DNA from: Plasmodium brasilianum
Taxonomy: Eukaryota > Apicomplexa > Aconoidasida > Haemosporida > Plasmodiidae
Direction of reading: 5' to 3'
Assembly: GCF_023973825.1 (NCBI RefSeq)
Contig: NC_090124.1
Span: 1-64,000, forward strand
DNA length: 64,000 bases
In this document: one piece after another, positions 12,342 through 25,400 of the stretch
Numbering within the stretch: the stretch's first letter is position 1
How the letters are laid out: each line of letters begins with the position of its first letter
Notes under the pieces: generated by a model
Seen by the model: only the letters and a program-made list of their open reading frames with translations
What the model was told of the DNA's origin: nothing
Database searches by the model: none
Program-made: the position numbers and the translations under genes

Positions 12342-15300
12342 TAAGGCTAATATATATTAACTAATAAATATGTTAGTTATATTTTTGTTCCTGCAAATAA
12401 TAAAGCATACTTATATTGTTTTGGATTTATTTTATTTTAAGCGTAATTAATTGAATTTATATAAATATAACTTATATTTAATTTTATTAACGTAATATAA
12501 CATAAAAATTGATTTGGTATAATATATATATACAGAGAGATTTTACATACTAATAATAAAAAAATAAAATAATATGAAAAAGAATAATAATAGATAAGAT
12601 GAAAAAAAAACAAAAACTATTCATTCAGCGATAAAAATTTTTTTTTCATTCAAAATAATGTATAACATATAGAAAATATATACTTGCTATGTTCAGAAGG
12701 TTCTTATGAACATTTACATGCTTCCTAAGAAAAAATTATAATTTTATATATTTTTCTACATAATTTCCTTCTACATTTAAATAATATTAATTATTTTGAT
12801 AGTAAAACTAACAGAAAAAGTACATGATATTATGAAAAATGTTTTTAATTATATAATGTTTACATTATTATCTATCTAAAAAAAACACATATTCCTTCAT
12901 AAACTATTCTATATTAATAAATTATAAATTGTTGGTACAAGGAAATGTATGAAATTACGAATACATTTTAAACAAATATACTATTGACGTTTATATTTTT
13001 ATTTAAGAATTTTACAAAACAATAATTTGTATCTAAATAGGGACACTATTTATTATTATTTAATAGAATATTTAAAAATACTTTGTTTTTGTAATATACT
13101 TATGCCTTTTATAAATATATACAAATGTTTATAGAGAGAAATTTTAATATGATAATAAAGAAAAAGGTAAACAAAAATTAATTACAAAAGCACTGTTTGA
13201 ACGGCAATAATTTCAAAAATATTTAGAGAAATTTCTTTTTTACAAATGAAATAACAAAAAGAATATATATAAGATATATAAAAGGAACATAAAAAAACAT
13301 TTAGGAATATAAATAATTTACAAAATTTTCTAATGAAATAATTTAAAAAAATTTACCTAATCTCATTCTAATGCATACTACAATAAACATATTTTTAAGA
13401 GGAAATATAAACAATTAATTTTCTAAAATAATATAAATAATACTTATAACAAAAAAATTATTATATATTCCAGTAATTTTACTCCTGGTATATTTACTAT
13501 AGAGGTGATATAATAGCAACAAACAATTATTTAAAAAAGTACTATTACCGATTTAAAAAAAAGATAAATAATATTAATATTAATTCATTATGTTAGAAAT
13601 TAAAATAAAAAAAATTAATGTTTTTAAAAAGATAGTAAAATAATTATTAAAGCTAAAATATTATTTTTCATTACTAAATCATGTATAAAAGAAATTAACA
13701 TAACTATAATTCATTCTATTATATAATATGTACATATTGTAATATTAATAAGGACACAACTATATCATCTTTTATAAGCTTTTATGAATTCAAAGACATA
13801 CATTTTAAATAAATAAACAAAAATTTTTATATAAAAATTGGTAAAAGTAGTAGCTTGTAATATGTATATTAAGAAACAGATTAAAAAACATATAAATTCC
13901 ATTTTATACGATGTGTTTGTGTTAATTTTTTCAACATCTCAATCATTCTATTTTATCTACATTTTTTTTAAACTCTTTTTCCTTTTGTCATTTATTTAAT
14001 AGAAATATTTATTGACTTATTTGTTTAATTTCGTCAAGAATAAACATACATACCCTTTTTGTCACCAATATATTTTATCATAAATATATAAGTATATTTT
14101 TATAAAATAAAAATAAGTCAAAAATATTTATATATTATAATAAAGTGATAAATATAAGAATCTTTTTATTCAATGCAGCAATCTAGTAATAGGCAAAAAT
14201 TATAATCCTGCACAAAAATTTTTTACTACCAATTAAATCATACAAAAAATTTTCAATAGCTCATAGAAATATACTGTACCCTAACCTTGAAATATATAAT
14301 TTATTCTTGATGTTACGTATAAAACATAAATGTGTAACATTACTAAATATATATATTAATATTTTTTGAATTTTACTAGATATACTATCATGAATAATAC
14401 ATATTTATCTTGAATATATGCTTTATAATAATTTATTATACCTTTTCTAATAATTAATGTTATTATTATTATATAATTATAATTTATATATAGCGTTTTT
14501 TATTTTACTATATTGGTTAAAAACTATCAATAGTATACTACATATATTTTCACACAAAATTTTATTTTTATATTGTTCCACTAACTAATAGTTTTACATT
14601 GACACTTATATATCAGTATATTACTTCTTTTCAGCTACACTATTACTACAAATAAAATCTCAATAATATACATTTTAATGAATCATTAAAATGATTGAAA
14701 TTTCTATTTTCATTTAATGCACTTTTATAATAATATTTTACTTATTTTACCAAGGCACTTTATTAATATTTATTTTTTTTAGTTAATCTATAATGCTTAA
14801 ACCTTATTTAACTCATACATATAATATATATGTTTATGTATATATAAGTAATATAATATTAACAACAAAAACAGAAAGTTAAATTAATTAATCCCTTTAT
14901 CACAAAATGTGTAATTCAATAATTATAAAGAAAAAAACATAGAACAAACATTAATAAAATAACCAATTTTATTAATTGAATATTTATTCCTTTTCTTATA
15001 TAAAAATGTTAGTAAGGAAATTCATACAAAAATGACTAAAAAAGAAATAAAATTAATATTTTATGTTACATTTAGTAGTGGAACCAATTATCACCAGAAA
15101 TTGTAATGTATAATAATACTTAAATATAATAATATTTTCAAATCAATAACAGACTATATTGGAATAAATTTATTAATATAAACGAAAATCTTGCTTATAT
15201 TTCATCGTCTACTATTTAAAATATCATTAATGTTTTGTAACCTTTTGTGACTTACCAAAAAATTTTATTATATATTAAGCAAATTATTTTATAAAAATAA

Positions 15301-16052
15301 AAAGATAAGAAAAAAATATAAATAAAAATCATTTATCATATATATTACCTCATATTATATATATTATCTAATTATGTTTCATTGGTTTTCTTTTTTTAAA
15401 TTTAATCATAGCTCTTATAAAACAAATTTATCCTTAATAAAAAAAAAAATTCATTGCAATAAGATTTATTTGTCTCATATTTCATTTATTATTCATATAC
15501 AAGCAAACAAATAAAAACAAAAAAACATATACAACAAAGAAATTACATTCATATACTTCGTTTCCCCATACGAAATACATGACACGCTTACTCTTAATAA
15601 AAAAAAAAAACTCACATTTTTTAGTTGCATCATAATATAGTAATTTAATACTAAAATAATATAAAAGAGTCAAGACTGTTTTTCTTTTTGCAATGACATA
15701 TAAATTTGCAATCTATATCAGCAAAACTATATAATCTGTTCTTTTTTATATTTATATCAAGTTACATATATTTTTCAAAAAAATCTTGCTATATGCAGAA
15801 TTAAATATATAAAGGAATATATTGTGGTAAAATTAAAACGTATTTCAAAATAAAATGTGAATAACATTAAAATATTCAAATTTACAACAAAATTAAAAGT
15901 GTACCTTATTACCTTTGAGGATCAAAAAACCCCACAATCTGCATGCCTACTTATAATATCATTGAAATTATAGGTTTGATTGTTATTTTTGTATATCAAT
16001 TAGAAATTTATATATTATAATCCCTATGAAATACTATTTCACATAAAGAAGT
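12342..16052. other. Intergenic, no convincing gene
   Basis: AT-rich DNA with many A-runs. A 63-codon minus-strand frame at 15482-15673 is hydrophobic and low-complexity (SFFFFIKSKR, FVVYVFLFLFVCLY). It lacks a signal exon or export motif, and I could not tie it to any family. The tract at 15905-15960 (including caaaaaaccccacaatctgc) is slightly richer in C and probably belongs to the 3' flank of the gene ending at 16053. Confidence 0.5.
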
Positions 16053-16892
16053 TTATTCGGTATAATTCATTTTACTTTTTAAATGTAATAAATTTTTATA
16101 TTTTCCTGTTTCCCTTAAGTTGTAAAAAAACCTTACTAAAATTATAAACCATAATATATATAAAGGTATAAACATTTTCATAATGTCTACTACATTTTTA
16201 CCGCTACTCGTAAGAAAATTAAATAATATAACATGTAATACACCAACTGCTAAATGTAAGATATATAAAGCAAAAATTGCCATATTTTTTCTTTGTATAA
16301 ATTTTTTTATAAACCTAAAATCAGCATTTTTACTATATTCAAGTACATTTTTATAATATATTTTGTCTAACATTTTCTTCCTATTATAGGTATTAACCTT
16401 ATTATATTCATAAAATTTACTTTTCTCTGTTTGTTTATAATCTCCTAAACTATTTGATGTACTCACTTTTGGCAATTTATTTTTTTTTTTTGATACCTTT
16501 CCATTCCTGCATATGTGTTTCATTTCGTAATATCCATTATTTAAAATATCTTCTTTTGTCCTTACGATATTTGAATACTTTTCCTTTTTATACTTTGCTA
16601 GTAGGCGATAATTTCTTGTATATAATTTTTCATCAATTACGTCCTTCTTATCCAAATATTTACAAAAGTTGCTCTAAAATTACAAAAGAAATATCCACGA
16701 TTTAAAAAAGTAAAAAAACCCATGCTAATAAGAAATATTATTAGAAATAAAGAAAACACAAAAATGATGAATAATAGAAGTAACATTAACTAAAATATAT
16801 TATACCACTTCGCTATTAAAACGATATATCCATATTAAAAAGATAATAACCGCAATTTTAATAAAAAAAAATAGATTAATTTTATTTTCCAT
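16053..16892 (-). CDS. fam-l-related exported protein, two exons, intact
   Basis: Exon 1 is 16806-16892 (29 residues): MENKINLFFFIKIAVIIFL, then IWIYRFNSEV. The intron is 16674-16805 (132 bp; donor GTATAA, acceptor ATTTTAG). Exon 2 is 16673-16053, starting SNFCKYLDKK. The product is about 235 residues. The motif TRNYRLLAKYKKEKYSNI starts near residue 49, followed by a basic linker, GDYKQTEKS, and a KKMLDKIYYKN block where fam-l has KKIFKELDY. Two membrane segments lie at about 160-183 and 196-213, and the tail is short. The overall layout is fam-l/fam-m. The middle block matches the pseudogene at 21654-22463 better than the fam-l genes at 5 and 27735, so these two form a sub-group. It is probably exported or membrane-inserted in the infected cell; function unknown. 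Confidence 0.8.
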
Positions 16893-19800
16893 ATTGTTAT
16901 TTTTAATATTGTATTATGTTTTGTTAATAACATATTATTTATAATAAATATTCTTTCATTGACAAGGGTTAACATATTTTGTTTTCATAGAAAATTAATA
17001 TGCATATAAAATGTATATTACATTTTACAATATAGAAAATGTAAGAAATATCTAAATTTTTATTATCTTATTTTGGCTTTAATAATAATTACAAAAAATT
17101 AACATTAATTTAATAACATAATTTTAATGTATTAATAATTATATAGAATACTTAATTATATTATTTAGTGTAATAAAATAACTAAAAAATTATTATATTA
17201 ATCCTTTTCAAAATAAAATAAAATTTTTTTTTTTTTTGATTTCTTAATACTTGAAAACATTCATTTTATATAAAATATATAATCTACAAAATTTAGATAA
17301 TACAATGCTCTGTATATTTTGAGAATAAATGCTAATTCTAATTGTATTTCCTCATTAGTATTTACTTTTTGATAAACATTATATTTTGAAACAAATGATT
17401 ATAATTTTTTAAAAATATTGATTTATTATCACAGTATAATAATAGTAATAATGAACTAAAATATAAACATTTTTACAAATATTGTATAATTTTAATTTTA
17501 AAAATCCTAATTTTTATGATTTATTTTATATTTCAAAAATCAAAATTCTATGATCCTCAAGTACTAAAAAAATATTAATTTTCAAATCAAATAAAAAGAA
17601 CAGAGATCTTATATTTGTATCATAAATTTTATAAATTATATTTTACATCTAAGTTTAATTTATTCCATTATTTCTAAATGAAAATTTTTAAAATTTTCCT
17701 CTTTGTATATTATTTTTTTTTAATAAAATATATACTTTCAGAAAACATATTAATAAAATTTAAAGAAAAAAAAAAAAAAAAATGAAGATTAAAATTAAAA
17801 TTGGTATAAAAATAGTGTATACAAAAAATAAAGTTATTGATATTTCTAACAAAATATATTTACCATATGAATACTATATACGCTGTATTAAATGTATAAA
17901 ATAATTAAAAAAATAACAAAGTAATTTTGTAAAATGTATGATTTCCTAATTTTACTGCTAATAATATTTTTACAAATAAATAATTTTTAGTTAATTCATT
18001 TACAAATACATTGTATTAATAATAGTCTTTAGATATATAAATTAATGAACATTTAAATATATATTGATAAAAATATATTTAACAGTAAAATTATGTTCTA
18101 TTAATACATTTAATTTCTTATATATTATAACAGAAAAAAAAATTATAAATTACAAAATGTTATGTAATTAATAAAATAATATTAATCATATAATATAAAA
18201 CTCTATTGTTTTCTCTTAAATATTACTCTTCTAAGGAAGAGCTTAAGAAATTAACAAAAAAACAAAATATACGTAAAAAAAATTAAAATTTTTCTATTTA
18301 TATTGTTTTAAGTTAAATTCATTATCAGACTGATTTTTGTGAAATAACTTATTTAGTTTCTTTTAGGTTTTCATACATGTGGGGTATGTCACATTTTCGC
18401 ACAGTTAATATTTTAATATATATTATAAGGTAACATATTTAAAATTTTATAATAATACATGCATATAAATTATTAAATAAATTATGAAAAATAAGTGTAT
18501 ATATTATAAAATCGTGGAAAATTTTTGCTCGTAAATATAGCTTTTTCCTTTTAGTAACATTCTTTGTTCGTAAACATTTTTAGATACCTATTCTTATATA
18601 ATTATTATTCATCCGAATAAATTGTTCATATTATTTCTAAATTAAGAAATAATACACAAATAATATAAATTCCTAGTAAAATATTTATATCTGTTCTTGT
18701 TAATTTTATATACTATTAAACAATTGCGTTCTTATTTATATATACATAACACAATAATGTTCATATTCTTTTCCCATTATATCTTCTTTATATTTAAGAA
18801 AAAATATTATTACATAATAATGAAACGAGCTAAATATAAAATAATAATAAATTTCAATTTTCCGAAAAACTATTATCATTTATATACTAGCCATGCAATA
18901 TTATATATACAAAATATTAATTTAAATATTGAATTTTTATGTAACGTAATACATCTTATATTTTCTATATAATTTATATATATGGATACCCAACTTTTAC
19001 CTAATCTACAATAAAACAAAAAATATTTTAAATTATTTCCTTTTTTATAATTTAACATATATATTATATTTTTTACAATTTCTAAAATGTTACCATTTAT
19101 ACAACAGTCATATATATAATTGTATCATGAAAAATGGTAATAAATTTTGTATTCAAATTCAAAACATTAAAAATGAATATGATCCTTATAAAAAACATAT
19201 GATTAAGTTCGAAAATATACCCTTCTTAAACTTTGTTAATGACCGGTAACAGGCTCCTTAATATATATAAACCTAAGTTCCTGTAAAATCTTCATTAGTA
19301 GATGAAAAACACATAAAAAAGAACTTATGTTACTCGAGATTAATTTATCTATTAATTTCCAGTAATTATATTAACAAATATTACATTATTTTCTTTAATA
19401 TTACTTTTGCTAACATTATAAATTATCCCAATTAAAAATGTGAATGTTCTTCTAAAATCACCTTAATTTACTGCGACATAAAGTTACTGTTGTAGCTATG
19501 TTATATCTACGAATATGTAATTGTTTTAAAATAATATTACTTTATTTGGATATTTCTGCCATATTCAATAAGAAAAAAAGTAAAGATTTCAATTTTACTT
19601 GGTGAAAAAAATGAACAAATATTAGTCATAGGTTCTGAAATTGAACATTTTTATTCTTGAGATAGCAGATACTATATAAAATTATAATTCGTAAGTTTTC
19701 TATAATAGATATATTTGTTCATCTAAAATATAATCTTTAACAAATTATTTGTAGTGTATATTAAAAAAATACCCCTAAAAATATGTTAGAATAAATTTTT

Positions 19801-21653
19801 TCAATTATAATAATACTAACAAAATGTTATACAAATGCGTATAATTCTAATAAAACTATAAAAAGAGCACATAATAAACAATGGAAAAGAATATTAAGAA
19901 ACGAAAAAAAAAAAAACACTAGATAAATATAGAATAATTATTTCATTGAACTTTATTATGAAGATATAGTGAAAGTATAAAAATACATTCATATTAAGTA
20001 CATAACCAATATTAATATCATTACTGATCATTAATCTAGTAATTGTATATAACGTTTATTGTGAGAAATTAATCCATAGAATATATAAGGAAAATTCAAT
20101 AAATAAATGAGTATAACACTATCAATTCTTATATTTGAAAATAAAATTTTTATTGATGTTTTTAAAAACTAGTAAAAATATCTCATATATCAATATATAA
20201 TTAATACACATATAATAATCTTTATACTATGATAATTAAAAAAACAGATATTTGGTAAATTTCGGAATCAAATTTTGGAAATTCATTGCTAGAACTATAG
20301 AAATTTATATTAAATAAATTATTCGTAGAACGATATTACGTAATATAACAGAATTAATAATAGCATTTAAAATATAACAACAGAAACATATCTGTTATCT
20401 TGTGATAATCTTGATAAATATACTTTAATGTATTATTTGCAAAAATACATATAAATATCATTTTCTTGTATAGCATGGTGATACGTTATATTTATATGTA
20501 TAACTAAAAGTATATAACTCAAAATTAAAATATATTTATCATCAAAATAAATGTTTTTATTTTATTTTGAAGACATATTATCCTCTAAGGATTAGCTCAA
20601 TATTATATTATATTGATAAGTGTTAACTCTAATATGAAATAACATGAACTATAAATTTTAATAAGTGTTGTTTTTAACAGTATAAACCGCACTTTTTACA
20701 TCGTACCCTTATACATATTAGATAAAAAAAAATTATAACTTATCGTTGAAGCTGTTTTTCCTTATATAGAATTAATTTTGTATATATTTTTAGTTTTGTT
20801 CTATATTTCTCTGTATATGTATAACATTACTAGTTTATATAATGTTAATATTATTCATATTCAACATAACATCTATTTTAATATTAAAAGTTATATATGA
20901 AATAAATAAATAATAATAACCATATATACCATTTGAAATTACTCTTATTAGCTAATTTATTTTCACTTATTTCCTTTTTTCAGTTTTATTCTTAGCTGTT
21001 ATATAACGAACTTATAATTAAAACAGAAATAAATGTATGATAATAACATTAACAATACATATAATTCAATTTTTATGTATATTTAAACGAATCAAGAACA
21101 AAACAATTTATAATGTAAAGATATAGCTACATTAATTCACCTTGTTTCTTTATATGAAGAACAGGATATATTTATTTGTAATTTAAAAAATATAATATAT
21201 TTCTTTAATTATTTCAACAAATAATAATCTAAGACAAAAATACATTAGAAACAAAATAATCTTTATAGATACAAATATAAATTAACGCAGAATTTTAACT
21301 AATATATATGAATTGTTCTTTTGAATATTAATTTTAACTCAAAAGAAAGTATATTTCATGAAAATCAAGTAATATACATAAATATTAATGTGAATCATAA
21401 ATCTGTGTTAAGTTCATATTCTATATTAAAATAAAAATTGAAAGCAATCAAACATTAAAATTCATAAAATATTAAATATTTTTATTTTTGCTTATACACA
21501 CAAAAAACGCCACACAAAATGCGAGTGAATAAGCGTAACCGAAACAATTATATAATTACTTTTTACGTGCTTATATCAATATATAATTTACAAAACATAA
21601 TTGTTAAAAAAAATTATATATTGGGGCTATGGAGATGACGCTTATCGCGCATT
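16893..21653. other. Intergenic, part of a duplicated upstream block
   Basis: No gene was found; open frames at 18.7-19.05 kb are low-complexity on both strands. The stretch 19.2-20.7 kb is colinear, at low identity, with 31.1-32.6 kb. Both lie about 2.3-3.8 kb upstream of a fam gene start, so gene and upstream DNA appear to have been copied together. Around 19240-19330 base composition is less AT-biased, with no clear open frame. Confidence 0.55.
19200..20690. repeat. Diverged duplicated block, copy 1
   Basis: It is colinear with 31080-32610 at an offset of about 11.9 kb. Matching landmarks include gctccttaat/actcctcaat (19254, 31137), gttactg/attactg (near 19485, 31365), ttaaaaaaatac (19760, 31664) and atgaaataacatgaac/atgaaataatatgaac (20634, 32558). 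Spacing stays constant to within about 50 bp, which argues against chance matches in AT-rich DNA. Confidence 0.6.
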
Positions 21654-22463
21654 TCACTTATTATACGTGATGACCCTCTTATTTTTTTTAATTTTTTTGT
21701 AGATATAACGAATAAATAATAAAATTAAAAAACTCCATAAAGAAAGTACTGTAATTACCACTATTATTCCTATACAGAAAGATGTAATCGAATCGTCCAT
21801 ACAATATTGCATATAGTAAAATAAACTAATTTCTAATGCAAGAAACGCAGGCAAAAAAGGAAGAATTCTATGTTTATCATCTGTCTTCTTAAATTCTTTA
21901 TATTAGCATTCGTAACACCCCTAATATTATTTATAAAATGTGTATTATCTAGCATTCTTTTTTCAAAATTTGAATCTCCTACAATGTCTACGAAAGATTT
22001 ACCCTTTTTTGCTTGTTTATATCCTTTTATATTATTTAATGAACATTCGTTTGTTTTTTTACTTTTTCCTTTGGATTATTTATCATTAAAAATATCTTTC
22101 TCTTGATATTTTCCAATGCCAGAAATATTATAATTTAAACATCCATCATTTAAACCATTTTCTTATTTATTTTTTGTTAGTAATCGATAAGTTCTTGTAT
22201 CTAATTTTCTACCTATGTTGTAGTGCTCAAGCAGGTATTTGTTATACATACACTAAAAAGACAAAAAAATTTTATTTATAAAAAGAATTATTCCCATACT
22301 AATAAACAGTACAAAGAAAAATAAAAAACGAAAAACAAAAATAGGAAAATATACTTAAATAACATTTTTATACCATATCATTGTAAAAAGGACAAATCCA
22401 TGTTAAAAGGATAAACGTACCAAATTTCAGAAAAAAGCTTAATATAATCTTCTGTTGTATCAT
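21654..22463 (-). pseudogene. fam-l-related exported protein pseudogene, two exons
   Basis: Exon 1 is 22374-22463 (30 residues) and intact: MIQQKIILSFFLKFGTFILL, then TWICPFYNDM. The intron is 22253-22373 (121 bp; donor GTATAA, acceptor TTTTTAG). Exon 2 starts at 22252 with CMYNKYL and carries LDTRTYRLLTKNK, the export-motif block, which is immediately followed by a TAA at 22163-22165. A second in-frame TAA lies at 22076-22078, and a frameshift near 21870 separates the middle (GYKQAKKGKSF, KRMLDNTHF) from the C-terminal membrane region. That region (PAFLALEISLFYY and SFCIGIIVVITVLSLWSFLI) and its basic end, YKKIKKNKR, are still readable down to 21654. The middle block is most like the intact gene at 16053-16892. 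Splice sites are intact, so transcripts could still be spliced. Confidence 0.8.
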
Positions 22464-25400
22464 ATAGATTTTTGATATTGCAATATATATTCAAATAGAA
22501 AAAAATTAACAATATTCTAATAATATATATTCCTAATGGTAAGGGACACAATATTTATTAAAAAAAATATTTTTTCATTATTTCTTCGTAAGGACTTAAT
22601 AAAATATATAGAACTATAATGTTTATTACAACAAAGACTAACAAAATAACTTTACAAATATATTATAGAATTTATATCATATTCTTATTTATAAAAAGTC
22701 TCGATTAATATAATATAATTTCAACTTTATTCAAAAATATTCAAAATACTTAATTTAATTAATTAACAGTACTGTAATTAAATAATTTTTTTATTAATAC
22801 TTTTATAAATTAAATATATGATCTATTAATATTTCAAAATATTAAATTTTCAACTTTGGAAACATAAAATATTAATAAGGAATTGTCATACTTATTCAGA
22901 GAATAATTACTAACAATAACAATTCTTTTTTTTAACTAATAATTCTAGTTTTCAATAAGCATTATATTTTTCAAGAATTGCCTTTTATTATTAAAAAGTT
23001 TTAATTTTTATAATAACGTAATAGTGTTAATAATAAATGGAAAAAGAAATAATTTGTGAAGCTTATTGCTTGTATTAGTTGAATCTCATTATACTTGCTA
23101 TTTAAACAGAACCATTCTTTTTATATGAAAAAATACAGTATTTAAAAAGTCCAATTTATAACATACTACAAGATCAATGAAAAAAAATATTTAAGTAAAA
23201 AATTTTTTTTTCATTTTCATCAGAATTTTTAAAAAAAATTCATTATTTTGTTTCATTTATATCATTATATTTAAATTAAAAAGTTTATAATTTATCAACA
23301 TAATTATTATATTTTTATTTTTAACTAAATATGCATATTTATTAAAAATATCTATATAACAAAAAAAAAAAAGATAAAAAATTTCACGAAAATTAGCATT
23401 ATTATATTTCTATTATTTAAATATTAATACGAAATTATCTTGATCTTCAGAAGTATTATATAACATAGTATTCATTACCTGTGCCCATTTTTTTAATTTC
23501 AGACTCAATCACAATTAAAATTTTTCGAATAAAATATATTAAAACAAATTTAAAAAATTTATGATATTCCATATGAAAATTATAAATTATAATAAATTAT
23601 ATACTAAATAAAATAATATCTTACGAAGTATTTACATACACAGGGATAAGTTTGGAGAATATTCGTTTTTTATAGGAATTTTTTGCATTTTTTTTCATTA
23701 ATTATTTGTGTATTTGTATAAATTATTATTTTTTCGTACTATTAAAGCATATTTTGCAATGAATTTAAATTCTTTATAATTTATTTCATTTTTTTCTTAT
23801 TACAAAGTATATCCAAAGTGAATGATGTTTATATATATATATATATATATATTATTATTTAATCTCTATTATTTTTCGAATTCATATGTATATGCATTAT
23901 AATTTTCATTCTTGTATTCTTCTAAATTTATGAATTATACATTAACATAAAGTATTATTAATAGATTATATACGCAATATTGCACCCTTTAGTGTAAATA
24001 GTTTCTGTTCCTTCAATATTTATATTTAAAGGATAAAAAACAAGATATTTTTAAAATTGCTAAGGAAACTTTGTTCTTAGCTGTAAAAATATTAGTGATT
24101 TTTTAACATTTTCAATATAAAAATGTTACATATTTTCGCATATCCGCTTAGAGCACAAAGCGTTATATATGCACATAATAGTATAAATCTTAATTAATAT
24201 ACCAAATAAATAAAATTTTATATTTTTATTCATACTCTTTCTATAATATTGTGATTACAAGTTAAATCGATTGCTTTTTGCTGGAATTTATTTTTCCAAA
24301 TGATTCAATATATCCTATACCCTTAACTACAAATTCACAATTTATAGAAGTTAATATTTATTTATACAAGTGACCGCAAGAAATAATGTTCCATTTTAAT
24401 TTTATCATTATAATTTATATTCTGTCATAGCGGAATTGTTCATTTCTTTAAACATTAATTATATTTATATATTATTTATGATTAACAATTTATTTATATA
24501 TAGGAGTACTTTTATTATATGTTGATTTCATAATATATACGACCTTTGCACATTTATATAAGAATTTATATACATCAATATGGTATATTATATTTCTCAT
24601 TTATTTATGATATTTTCCCTTTTACTACAAATTATTTCTATTCATATATGTAAGTCTTTATAAATAAAATTATAATTCTTATAGACTATTTTAAAGAAAT
24701 AAACATACATATATATATATATATGTTTTTTCCTTATGTATTACTCTAAAAGTATTTCTTTTTCTTTTTTTTTATAAGTGTATGGTCTAGATCAGAAATT
24801 CGTTTATTAACGTAACGATTTAAATATCCTTTTGAATAAATTCGATTTTTTAATATTACCCAAAATTTTAATAATAATTCTAGCTACCAGTATTGTATCT
24901 CATCGTACAGGGTTGATCCAAATTTACAATTTTCCACTTATAAACCATAAATTAAAGTCTTTCCTTTACTTTTTTCAGAAAAAAACCTTTTTTATACTTC
25001 TATTAAACCACCTCCTGTTTTCTTTGCCGTTATTATCATTTCACCATTTATCTCATTAAAAAATGTTATTCTAACTTCATATATTTTAATGTATACTTTT
25101 ATATCAATTTAAACCAAGTTTCTTTTCATTCTTATAATATTGCTATAACTATTTAATAATAAGATTCCACCTTAACTATTGTTATATTGATGGGGTTACA
25201 CTTATAATTATTAATTTACAAAAATATTATCTTTGTATATTTTTTGCATGAATTCATTATACTCTTAGATTTATTTCATAATTTTTTCGTTATTTTATTT
25301 TTTATAATACTACAAAAAAAGTATTTGTCTATGAAAAAAGAATAAAAATATATATATTTATAATGTAAAGGTTGTAAAATCAAAATGGTTTTATGGGGGC

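Noticed and set aside
15482..15673. 63-codon minus-strand frame with a hydrophobic end
   Set aside because: Could imitate a membrane segment, but it lacks any family block and starts with a non-ATG codon; treated as chance.
16454..16705. 83-codon plus-strand frame
   Set aside because: Antisense shadow of the intact minus-strand gene at 16053-16892.
18697..19058. Overlapping frames on both strands
   Set aside because: Low-complexity on both strands, mutual shadows, with no exon structure.
21870..22106. 78-codon plus-strand frame
   Set aside because: Antisense shadow of the fam-l-related pseudogene, whose minus-strand family blocks are clear.
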